Part shown: positions 36,400-46,082 of the stretch, piece after piece | Numbering within the stretch: position 1 is the first letter of the stretch | How the letters are laid out: every line of letters starts with the position of its first letter | Program-made: the position numbers and the translations under genes | Assembly (NCBI GenBank): GCA_947683625.1 | Contig: CANTUR010000455.1 | Location: forward strand, 1,320,001-1,384,000 | Length of the DNA: 64,000 nucleotides | Direction of reading: 5' to 3' | Source: Mallotus nudiflorus | Lineage: Eukaryota > Streptophyta > Magnoliopsida > Malpighiales > Euphorbiaceae | The notes under the pieces: model-generated | Told to the model about the DNA's origin: nothing | Database searches by the model: none | Seen by the model: the letters and a program-made list of their open reading frames with translations, nothing else

Positions 36400-36418
36400 C
36401 CTAGTGGGCAGCACTAGG
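36400..36418 (+). promoter_or_regulatory. Covarying GGYNN pentaloop hairpin in element C LTR
   Basis: CCTAGTG-GGCAG-CACTAGG. The stem is kept with paired changes in other LTR families. See findings for the comparison. Role unknown. Confidence 0.7.
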
Positions 36419-36922
36419 ACCGAGTACGTACCGGTACGCCTATAGTATTTAGGCTATATTACTAACTTATTTGTGGATATTGATTTGATGTGATTATTGA
36501 TATGTGTGAGATATGGTTTGGAGGTGTGATTGCTGGAGCTCGGTTGACCAAGTGTCTCGGGGCCAATCACACTGGCAGTCAGACTGCTGGAGCTCGGTTG
36601 ACTTAGTGTCTCGGGGCCAATCTACTGTCTAAATGGATTAAGTGGATATATTTGGAATAAGTGAGCCTGTATGGCTAGAGTGTTGTCTAACACTATTTCC
36701 GAGGTTGCGATATCATAGGGTTCTATGTGATCCTTCATAAAAGATGATTTTCAATACAAACATATAAAAATGATTTTTCTGCATCTGTGTGAATTTGTAT
36801 GTATATATTTACATATTACATATATATTGTTGACTGTATGCATTATCACTTAGTGTGTATGTATATATATTATAGTAATTCACTCAGTGAGGTCTGACTC
36901 CCCTCCGTTGACTATTTTTTAG

Positions 36923-37369
36923 GAGAGTCAACTTCTTCAGACCTCAGTAGCAGGTCGATACGCCGGATTTCTTCCGCCCCGGCTTCTTTGTGTAAATTAT
37001 TTACTTGAGTCTTATTTTTATAATCTAGACACTGCAGTAGTTGTGAATTAAAGTATTGGATTTCATGTATTTTATTTTAAAGAGATGTATTATATTGAAA
37101 CTGGATTTGTATTAAAGAGACTTTATATATGTGATGAGATTTGATTTAAATCCAGTGATGAAAATATTATTATGATATTTAAGATTTTTATTTCCACTGC
37201 ATATATATATTATTGTTATTGTTACTATTGCATGTTTTATTTTATTTTTAGGCTTGCTACGGGTTCCGAATTCAAAAGAATTCCCATTCCCTAGTGCCGG
37301 TCATGGCCCCTGTTTTTGGTCGTGACAAAGTTGGTATCAGAGCGGAGTTCTGTGTCAGGGCTTAGTTAT
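36923..37369 (+). other. Candidate exons 3 and 4 of the spliced leader
   Basis: Exon 3 would start after the acceptor ACTATTTTTTAG (AG 36921-36922) and end near a weak donor around 36990 (TTGTGTAAAT). Exon 4 would start after TTTATTTTTAG (AG 37250-37251) with 'gcttgctacgggttcc', cross the LTR end and primer site, and end at donor ATGTGAGTTG (GT 37370-37371). The acceptors are conserved in most LTRs, the exon 3 donor is not. Confidence 0.45.
37332..37343 (+). promoter_or_regulatory. Primer-binding site of element C
   Basis: TGGTATCAGAGC, complementary to the 3' end of plant initiator tRNA-Met, 4 nt after the 5' LTR. Confidence 0.95.
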
Positions 37370-37509
37370 GTGAGTTGTAGCCCTAGTTTTCAGAGTTGTG
37401 TTTCTGTTGAACTACTGCAGTGTATTAGGTTCGAGTATGTCTTGATGAGTATTCCTTGCTGTAGTTTTCAGCATTATTCCTCCGTTGTCTATTTTTTCTG
37501 AATTTTTTC

Positions 37510-37524
37510 ATTTGTCTTTTCAGA
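37510..37524 (+). promoter_or_regulatory. Candidate 3' splice site at the gag start
   Basis: TTTTTTCATTTGTCTTTTCAG ends at 37523, one base before the gag ATG (37525-37527). The same arrangement is found in B (26310-26321), in E (62750-62767), and in D with AG lost (TTTTCAAA). Confidence 0.6.
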
Positions 37525-38841
37525 ATGAGGAGGCGAGCATGTGTCGCTCCACCGATCATTGAGGCTGAGGATGATGAGTCTTTTCAGGATGAGGTTTTAC
37601 CTCCTGAGCAGCCAGTTAGACGTAGAGGTCGTGGCAGAGGTAGACCTCGAGGAACGACAGGTCGCCGTAGGCAGAGAGAGTTACAGGATGAGGAGCCTGT
37701 TGAGCCTGAGTTTGATGTTCCTGTTCCTCCAGTTGTTTAGCCTACCTATCAGCAGGGTATGTCTGACCCTGAGGCAGCTTTGTTCTATGCCAAAGTTGGC
37801 AGGATTGTTTTTGATGGTACTTTCGATTCATTAGATTTTCTGCACATGATTGAGACTAGGACTCGAACTGCTCATACCGAGTACCAGCGGATCATGATCG
37901 TAGAGTTGTCTGACGAGGGACCAGCCTTAGATTGGTTCATTCAGATGATCCAGCCCTACATGATGACAATGACATGGGCTCAGTTCCGAGAGCGGTTTAT
38001 GAGGAGATTCTGTCCAGAGCCTCTTCGTTTGAGTTATCGCCTTCGATTGACCAGTATTTCTCGTGGAGATCGATCTATAGAGGAGTACACCCGAGAGTTT
38101 CTTCGATTGGGTAGATATGCTGAGGATCTGATGCGAGATTAGTATTTTGCAGTTTCTACATACGTTACTGGTTTGGGTTCAGCTTTTGCTGGTATGCCTA
38201 TAGCAGGCCTTACTTTGGAGTCTGTGATTGAGTTAGCCAAGGAGATTGAGCTGAGGCTAGTTAGGCAAGGAGCGATGCCTGATTATTACCAGCTAGGAGT
38301 TCAATCGAGTGGATTGCAGGCTACTCCATATTCGAGTTTTCACGTTGGTTCGAGTAGTCAGCAGCGAGGTCTGACTCAGCAGAGTCAGAGACAGCAGCAG
38401 CGAGTGCATCGGAGCAGTAGACATGGCCGTGGAGGTCAGCGTAGATCATTCAGATTTGGATCAGGTGCTTCGAGCAGCAGTAGTGGTCGTAGTTCTGGAT
38501 CAGCTGCCAGCGTTTGCCAGACTTATGGTAGAGTCCATCAGGGACCGTGTTATCTGACACCACTGACATGCTTTAGATGCGGGCAGACAGGACATTTTGC
38601 CAGATCGTGTCCTTATTCTGGATATCAGCAGCAGCAAATTTTACGATTCCCATAGCAGTCGATTGCTAGTGCAGCACCCGTGCCATTTCAATTACCACCA
38701 GCCCAGCATCAGACTTCCACTCAATTTATCCCACAGCAGAGTCGTGGTAGAGGTACTAAAGGAGGTGCCAGAGGTGTTGGCCAGGCTTCTACCAATCAAC
38801 AGGGAGGTCGAGGTCAGGCCAGAGTCTTTCATCTCACTCAG
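37525..38841 (+). pseudogene. gag: Element C gag (three in-frame TAGs)
   Basis: The ATG follows a splice-acceptor-like tract. The N-terminus is acidic then Arg-Gly rich ('RRGRGRGRPRG'). A TAG at 37738-37740 replaces an expected Gln, and the capsid core follows: 'FYAKVGRIVFDG', 'EYQRIMIVELSDEGPALDWF', 'RFMRRFCPEPLR', '...EYTREFLRLGRYAEDL'. A second TAG lies at 38140-38142. Then a Gln/Ser/Arg-rich linker and the knuckle 'CFRCGQTGHFARSC' at 38569-38610, an intact C-x2-C-x4-H-x4-C, preceded by a Cys/His segment. A third TAG is at 38653-38655. It would be the structural capsid and RNA-binding protein. Confidence 0.9.
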
Positions 38842-38844
38842 TAG

Positions 38845-39537
38845 GATGCTCAGGCATCTAATGCAGTCATGGCAGGTATTGTTTCTGTTTGTTACCTGGA
38901 TGCTTGGGTTTTGTTTGATCCGGGTGCCACGCATTCGTTTATTTCTCCTGTTTTTGCTTCTAAATCTTATTGGCAAGCTTCGAGGATGGCTTTTCCTTTG
39001 TCTGTTGCCACTCCTCTGAGCGATTCCTTGGACGCCGATATTGTTCTTTTTGGTTGTCCAGTTCTCGTGGGAGATAGAGAATTACCCGCTTATTTGATTT
39101 TGTTGGATGTGATGGAGTTTGATGTTATATTGGGAATGGATTGGTTATCTCAGCACTATGTCGTGGTAGATTGCAGGAATAAAGAGGTGACTTTCAGAAT
39201 TCCTGGTGAAGTAGAGTTTAAGTTTATTGGTGATAGGAGTTCAGCACCTCAGAATATTATTTCTGCTATTACGACTAGGAAGTTGTTGAAGAAGGGTTGT
39301 CAGGGGTTTTTGGCATTGGTCAGGGATACATCAATGGAGAAGTTGTCACTCACAGATGTTCCTGTTGCTTGTGAGTTTCCTGATATTTTTCCCGAGGAGT
39401 TGCCAGGTTTACCACCTCATAGAGAGATTGAGTTCTGTATAGATGTGGTTCTAGGTACTACTCCTATATCTATGCCACCCTATCGTATGGCTCCTGCAGA
39501 GTTGAGAGAGTTGAAGGAGCAGTTGCAAGAGTTATTG
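38845..39537 (+). pseudogene. pol: Element C aspartic protease
   Basis: The frame follows a TAG at 38842-38844 that lies between the gag knuckle and the protease. The active site reads Leu-Phe-Asp-Pro-Gly-Ala-Thr-His-Ser-Phe-Ile (Asp codon 38917-38919), a form common in Tekay elements. 'FDVILGMDWLSQHY' and 'FKFIGDRSSAPQN' follow. It joins the RT N-terminus 'EFCIDVV...PISMPPYRM' without a break up to a 1-nt frameshift near 39538. Confidence 0.9.
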
Positions 39538-40330
39538 GTAAAGGTTTTATCAGACCTAGTGTTTCTCCTTAGGGTGCACCAGTCCTGTTTGTGAAGAAGA
39601 AGGATGGTACCCTGAGACTGTGCATTGACTACAGAGAGCTGAATAAGGTGACAGTGAAGAACAAGTATCCTCTCCCGAGGATAGATGATTTATTTGATCA
39701 GCTACAGGATGCACAGTTCTTTTCTAAGGTTGACTTGAGGTCGGGTTATCATCAGTTGCGGATTAGTGAAGCTGATATTCCTAAGACAGCGTTCCGCACT
39801 AGATATGGCCATTATGAGTTTCTGGTGATGTCTTTTGGTTTGACTAATGCACCAGCAGCTTTTATGGACCTGATGAATAGGGTATTCAGACCGTATGTGG
39901 ATCAGTTTGTAGTAGTCTTCATTGATGATATACTGGTTTATTCGAGGAGTATGGAAGAGCATGTATATCACTTGAGGATTGTACTACAGACACTGAGAGA
40001 TCATCAGCTTTATGCTAAATTCTCGAAGTGTGATTTTTGGATGGAGAGTGTTTCTTTTCTTGGACACGTAGTGTCTAAAGAAGGTATTCAGGTTGATCCA
40101 CAGAAGATTGAGGCAGTATCTGAGTGGCCTAGACTGACTTCTGTCATAGAGATTCAAAGTTTTCTAGGTTTAGTTGGGTATTATAGGCGGTTTGTGCAGG
40201 ATTTTTCCAGGATTGTAGCCCCTATGACTCGCTTGACTCAGAAGAATGTTAGATTCGAGTGGTCAGAAGCTTGTGAGAATAGTTTCCAATTATTGAAGGA
40301 GAAGTTGACCACAACGCCAGTGTTAGCTTT
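39538..40330 (+). pseudogene. pol: Element C reverse transcriptase
   Basis: After the frameshift, a TAG (39570-39572) replaces the Trp of the conserved Pro-Trp-Gly-Ala-Pro motif. From 39591 the frame is open for 306 codons: 'KKKDGTLRLCIDYRELN', 'KVDLRSGYHQLRI', 'YGHYEFLVMSFGLTNAPAAF' and the catalytic box 'FIDDILVYS' (Asp codons 39924-39929), both Asp intact, then 'FLGHVVSKEGIQVDP'. The thumb and connection run on into RNase H. Confidence 0.95.
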
Positions 40331-40870
40331 GCCTAATAGTGTGGATAAGTTCACAGTTTACTGTGATGCCTCTAGAATTGGTCTTGGTTGTGTGTTGATG
40401 CAGAATGGAAGGGTGATAGCCTATGATTCGAGGCAGTTGAAGAAGCATGAACAGAACTATCCCACACATGATCTTGAGATGATTGCAGTGATCTTTGCTT
40501 TGAAGATCTAGAGACATTATCTGTACAGGGTGACTTGTGAGATATTTACTGATCACAAGAGCCTTAAGTACATTTTCCAGGAGAGAGATTTGAATCTGAG
40601 GTAGAGGAGATGGTTGGAATTGTTGAAGGATTACGACTGTGAGATTCTATATCATCCGGGTAAAGCTAATGTTGTAGCAGATGCCTTGAGTAGGAAGTCC
40701 TCAGGTAGTCTTGCTCACATCAGTGTTGAGAGGAGACCATTGATCCAGGAATTGCATCTGATGGTGGATCAAGGTCTGATGATGAGGATCAGTAGATCAG
40801 GTGGACTGCTAGCTCAGTTTAAAGTGCGATTTGTACTGAGGGATAGGATTAAAGCAGCTCAGAGCTGAGA
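40331..40870 (+). pseudogene. pol: Element C RNase H (two TAGs)
   Basis: 'FTVYCDASRIGLGCVL', 'KKHEQNYPTHDLEMIAV', 'FTDHKSLKYIF' and 'YHPGKANVVADALSRKS' supply the catalytic Asp/Glu/Asp/Asp. TAG at 40509-40511 replaces Trp and TAG at 40602-40604 replaces Gln. The frame ends at TGA 40866-40868, the only non-TAG stop I saw in this element. Confidence 0.9.
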
Positions 40871-41801
40871 TCCTATTCTAGAAGAGCTTACAGAGAATGT
40901 CAGAGCAGGGAAGTTCACTGATTTCACACTCGATGATGATGGTGTGTTGTGGATCAGTGGTAGATTGTGTGTTCCTGATGTGGATGACTTGAGAGAGGAG
41001 ATTTTAGAGGAAGCGCATTCTACAGCTTACAGCGTTCATCTAGGTGTTACTAAGATGTACCACAGTATCAGAGATTTATACTGGTGGGACAGATTGAAAA
41101 AGGATGTCGCTGATTATGTTGCTAAGTGCTTGACGTGTCAGCAAGTGAAAGTCGAACATCAGAAGCCTTCTGGGAAGCTTCAGCCTCTTCCTATTCCCGA
41201 GTGGAAGTGGGAAAGGATAGCTATGGATTTTGTGGTCGATTTACCTCGTTCGAAGGATGGATATGATTCCATCTGGGTGATTGTAGACAGGTTGACGAAG
41301 TCTGCACATTTCTTGCCTGTGAAAGCCACCTATTCTGTCGCTAGATTGGCGAAGTTGTACGTGAAGCATATCGTATGCCTTCATGGAGTACCTGTGTCCA
41401 TTGTGTCAGATAGAGGTTCGGTGTTTACTTCTCATTTTTGGCAGAAGTTGCAGGAAGCGATGGGCACTAGGTTGGATTTTAGTACTGCTTTTCATCCTCA
41501 GACAGATGGTCAGTCTGAGAGGACGATCCAGACACTGGAAGATATGTTGAGGATGTGTGTCCTGGATTTGGGAGGTAGCTGGGATGATCATTTGCCACTT
41601 GTTGAGTTTGCATATAATAACAGCTACCATAGCAGTATTGGTATGGCACCATACGAGGCATTATATGGAAGGAAGTGTAGATCCCCATTGAGTTGGGATG
41701 AGATTGGTGAGAGAGCTTTGACTGGACCTGAGATGGTTCAGGATGCTGCAGAGAAAGTCACCGTGATTAAGCGAAGATTAGAGACCGCAGTTAGCAGATA
41801 G
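40871..41801 (+). pseudogene. pol: Element C integrase
   Basis: The HHCC zinc domain ('HSTAYSVHLGVTKMYH...CLTCQQVK') is followed by the DDE core: 'AMDFVVDLP', 'SIVSDRGSVF', then 'HPQTDGQSERTIQTLE' with the catalytic Glu. All three acidic residues are present, unlike in B and D. 'EFAYNNSYHSSIGMAPYEALYG' closes the core. Open for 285 codons from 40944; TAG at 41799-41801 replaces a Gln. Confidence 0.95.
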
Positions 41802-42265
41802 AAGAGTTATGCGGATCCTAGGCGCAGAGATGTGGAGTTTCAGGTTGGAGATTTTGTTTTTCTAAAGGTATCTCTGATGAAGGGTGTGATGAGATTTGGC
41901 AGGAAGGGTAAGTTAGCACCGAGATATATTGGATCGTTTGAGATTCTGGAGAGAGTTGGCACTGTTGCATATCGGTTGGATTTGCCTCCGAGTATGTCAC
42001 AAGTGCATCCAGTATTTCATATCTCGATGTTGAGGAAGTATATCTCAGACCCTTCACACGTGTTGCAGCCTGACAGTGTGGAAGTGAGTGAAGATTTGAC
42101 ATTTGTGGAAGAACCTGTGGCAATCGTTGATTTTCAAGTTCGATAGTTGCGATCGAAACAGATTCCGATGGTCAAGGTTCTGTGGCGTAGCAACAGAGTT
42201 GAGGAGCATACGTGGGAGACTGAAGCTGAGATGCGAGCTTCTTACCCGTATCTCTTTCCTTCCTG
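41802..42265 (+). pseudogene. pol: Element C GPY/F module and chromodomain
   Basis: 'FQVGDFVFLKVS', 'KLAPRYIGSFEILERVG', 'VHPVFHISMLRKYISDPSH', then the chromodomain start 'EEPVAIVDFQVR', a TAG at 42144-42146, and '...VKVLWRSN' with a final 'YPYLFPS'. The layout is that of the Tekay/Del C-terminal chromodomain, which reads heterochromatin marks during integration. Confidence 0.88.
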
Positions 42266-42308
42266 ATTCTGTAATCTTTTCTTTTTGGAATTCGGGGACG
42301 AATTCTTG

Positions 42309-42322
42309 TAAGGGGGGAAGAC
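42309..42322 (+). promoter_or_regulatory. Polypurine tract of element C
   Basis: AAGGGGGGAAGA next to the 3' LTR start TGTAATATCCC at 42323. Confidence 0.9.
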
Positions 42323-42942
42323 TGTAATATCCCGTGTTTTTAAAATATTTTTACACTGTACCGGGATATGCAGTGTTAATAAATTTCTGTATATTATATG
42401 ATATTTTTATGAGTTGTTATGTATTTAAAACCTATTTTTATTATTGTGTATTATTTACAGTGTTTTACGTAAAATTTTCCCGGAACTTGCATTTTCGGGG
42501 AAATTTTCACGTAAATAATTTATTATTAATTATTTTAAATATATTTTCGGACTTGCATGAACTCATGCGTATTTTTTAAAATACTAAATAAAGCCTATGT
42601 GTGTGTATATTTATTTAATTAGGGTTTAATATATTACCCTAATATTTTATTATTTATTTATTAATTTATTATTATTTAATTATTTTATTTATTATTAAAT
42701 TATTAAAATTATTTATTTATTTTATTTTTCTTTTTTCTTTTTTCTTTCTTCTTTTTCTTTTCTTTTTTTTTTTCTTTTCTTTTCTTTTTCTTTTCTTTCT
42801 TTTTCTTTTTTTCTTCTTCTTCTTCTTCTTTCTTTCCCTCCCGTGCGCCCGACCACCACCCATCCCCCACCGCCTGCAACTTCCGATTTTCGATCATCGG
42901 TGTGCCGCCAGGAGCTCCACCTTCCTCAGCCAGCTGCTCCGC
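42323..42942 (+). mobile_element. 3' LTR of element C, first segment
   Basis: Almost identical to 34084-34703, including the pyrimidine tract (here 42723-42836). It is interrupted at TCCGC by a solo LTR of the same family and resumes at 46083. Confidence 0.95.
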
Positions 42943-45900
42943 TGTAATATCCCGTGTTTTTTTTAAAATATTTTTACACTGTACCGGGATATGCAGTGTC
43001 AATAATTTTGACTGTATATACGATATTTTTATGAGTTGATATGTATTTTAAACCTATTTTAATTACTGTCTATTATTTTCAGTATTTTACGTAAAATTTT
43101 CCCGGGACTTTCATTTTCGGGGAAATTTTCACGTAAACAATTTATTATTAATTATTTTAAATGTATTTACGGGTTTGCATGAACTCATACATATTTTTAA
43201 ATTAATAAATAAAGCTTGTGTGTGTATATTTATTTAATTAGGGTTTATTATTACCCTAATATTTTATTATTTATTTATTATTATTTGATTATTTTATTTA
43301 TTATTAAATTATTAAAATTTATTATTTTATTATTAATTATTTATTAATATTTAATTATTTTAATTTAATTTATTTTTTTTCTTTTTCTTTTTCTTTTCCT
43401 TTTTCTTTCTTTTTCTTTTCTTTTCTCTTTCCTTTTCTTTCTTTTTCTTTTTCTTTTTCTTCTTCTTCTTTCTTCCCGTGCGTGACCGCCGGACCACCCA
43501 TCTTCCCACCGTGGTTTCTCCCTCCTCCGGCCACCGTTTTCGACACCGCCGGTCTCTATCTTCTCCTTGAGCTCCGGTGAGTGTTATTCTAGCTTTTGTT
43601 TGAGCTAAAACGGTCTAGAATTGCTTAGGTTTTGAGTTGAATATTTCGGCCACTTTTGGTTTTCGATTTTTTTGAGCTTCAATTTGGATGATTCATGGAA
43701 ACTTCCTTCACAAATGTTGTTCCTGGTAGTTTAATCTTCATGTATGAATTTTTGTAGAATTTTTGGAGATTGTTTGGATTTTTGGGTATTTTTGAATATT
43801 TTAATATTATTTTCGAATTTTCGGAAATTAATTATTTAAATTATGAAATTGGAGTTTATGGTTGAATTAGGTGTTGAAATGAATTATAGGAATTTATTTG
43901 GAATTTTTATGAATTTCTAAGTATTTATTTTTAATTATTGAAGTTTATGTGATTTTGTAAAATTAAGTTAATTGTGTTTTTATTTGAATTTAATTGGTTA
44001 ATTGAGTTTAATTATTGATATTATTGATAAATATGTTGAGAAAATTAATTTTGGATAATTGTATGATTTTTAGTGAATTTTTGAAGTAATTTAGGTATAT
44101 ATATATATATAGGGGTATTTTGGTAATTTTACCCTAAATTGGCTAAAAATGTAATTTAATTGGTTTTAATATTTATTTAAGGTATAAAAATGATTTCTAC
44201 AAATTATTTAGTATTTTTAACTAATTAAAACTATTTTCCGGGAATTATTTTCAATTATATATATAATATACGGTTTTTCAAATAAAATGAGTTTTAATCG
44301 ATTTTTATAGTGTTTCAAGGTCAATTATGTAATTTTTATTTATAAAATGTATTTTTATGATTTAAGGATATTTTTGGTATATTTGAATATATTTTCTGTG
44401 TTTGTGGACCCCGGTCGACAGATTGTAGTCTGGAGTCCGACCGAGGGGTTGTGATTGTTTATGGTGTTATTTTCGAAGTGTATTTTCTTTGCAGGGTCGG
44501 CTCTACTCTTTTGAGTAGAGAGATGTCTGTTTTACAGGGGAGGTTCTGCCGGATTTCTGGTAGAATTCTCGTAAAACGTGATATCCAGTCGAACCCTAAT
44601 TTTCGATTCTGTATTTAATACTCTAGATTGAATTCTAGGATTTCTGTTAGGGTTATTCTGATGTCGAGTAATTATTTCTTGTTTAGTTGCGCCGAGACCG
44701 AGGGTTAGTGGACCAGGCCCGTCGGACCCGTCTCGTGGAGCGCATTAGGTGAGTTACTATATTATATATATATGCTTAGGATGCATGATTTAGAAAATGC
44801 ATGTTTTATTTTGACTAAATATGCATAAATAACATGATTTATATTCAAGTATATTTTTGGTATATTTTTGGTATATAATAAATTATATACATGTTTTATT
44901 AATAAAATATATTTAAAATGTTTTTAAATATATTTTTAGTTTAATTCATGATTTGATTGAATTTATTTGACGTATATATACTCAAAATATACTTGGTTTA
45001 TGTTTGGTATATTTTCGGTATATATATATGGTTTATATTGTTGATTTATTTAAATTCATGCATCATGTATTTGTGAATGAATGTTTTATTATTTATTACT
45101 GAAGGATATCAATAGAACGTGCTACCTAGTGGGCAGCACTAGGACCGAGTACGTACCGGTACGCCTATAGTATTTAGGCTTTATTACTGACTATTTGTGG
45201 ATATCGATTTGATTATGATTATTGATATGTGTGAGATGTGGTTTGGGTGTGATTGCTGGAGCTCGGTTGACCAAGTGTCTCGGGGCCAATCACACTGGCA
45301 GTCAGACTGCTGGAGCTCGGTTGACTTAGTGTCTCGGGGCCAGTCTACTGTCCATATGGATTAAGTGGATATATTTGGAATAAGTGAGCCTGTATGGCCA
45401 GAGTGTTGTTTAACACTATTTTTCTGAGGTTGCGATATTCTAGGGTTCTATGTGATCCTTCATAAAAGTTGATTTTCAGACAAAATATATAAAATGATTT
45501 TTCTGCATCTGTATGAACTTGCCTGTATATATACATATTACTCATATACTGTTGACTGTATGCATTATCACTTAGAGTGTATGTATATATACTATAGTAA
45601 TTCACTCAGTGAGGTCTGACTCCCCTCCGTTGACTATTTTTCAGGAGAGTCAACTTCCTCAGACCTCAGTAGCAGGTCGATACGCCGGATTTCTTCCGCC
45701 CCGGCTTCTTTATGTAAATTGTCTACTTGAGTCTTATTTATTTTATCTAGACACTGCAGTAGTTGTAAATTAAAGTATTGGATTTTATGTACTTTATTTT
45801 AAAGAGATGTATTATAGTAAAACTGGATTTGTATAAAGATTATACATTTATGAGATTATATATGCGATGTGATGAGTTTTGAATTATATCCAGTTGAGAT

Positions 45901-46077
45901 GGATGATATTGTAATATTTATGATATTTATGATTTTATTTTCCGCTGCACATATATATATTATATGGTTATTGTTATTGCATGATTTATTTTTATTTTTA
46001 GGCTTGCTACGGGTTCCGGATTCGAAAGAATTCCCGTTCCCTAGCGCCGGTCATGGCCCCTGTTTTGGGTCGTGACA
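42943..46077 (+). mobile_element. Solo LTR, Tekay family 1, inside element C 3' LTR
   Basis: TGTAATATCCCG to GGGTCGTGACA, 3135 bp, with target duplication TCCGC (42938-42942, 46078-46082). It contains its own pyrimidine tract (43372-43472), donor CTCCGGTGAGTG near 43576, module 44495-44578, donor TTAGGTGAGTTA near 44748, pentaloop hairpin near 45125-45143, GC-rich direct repeats 45258-45350 and acceptor TTTTTCAG near 45645. Confidence 0.95.
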
Positions 46078-46082
46078 TCCGC

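Larger units (their letters stand above)
34084..37327 (+). mobile_element. 5' LTR of element C, 3244 bp
   Basis: TGTAATATCCCGTG to TTTGGTCGTGACA. In order: AT-rich upstream part with 'aattttcccgggacttgcattttcgg'; a 140-bp pyrimidine tract (34468-34603); a GC-rich leader ending at donor CCGGTGAGTG (34841-34850); an AT-rich stretch; the island 35771-36023; the pentaloop hairpin 36400-36418; two GC-rich direct repeats 36534-36620; 'aattcactcagtgaggtctg' (36879-36898); and islands starting 36923 and 37252. No target for the host's coding is seen inside. Confidence 0.95.

Noticed and set aside
37525..42265. TAG reassigned or suppressed as Gln in this genome
   Set aside because: TAG also replaces Trp, and the elements are otherwise decayed; C-to-T transitions explain both.
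42943..46077. Second full gypsy element in the 3' LTR of C
   Set aside because: It has no primer site or coding region and perfect TSDs, so it is a solo LTR.
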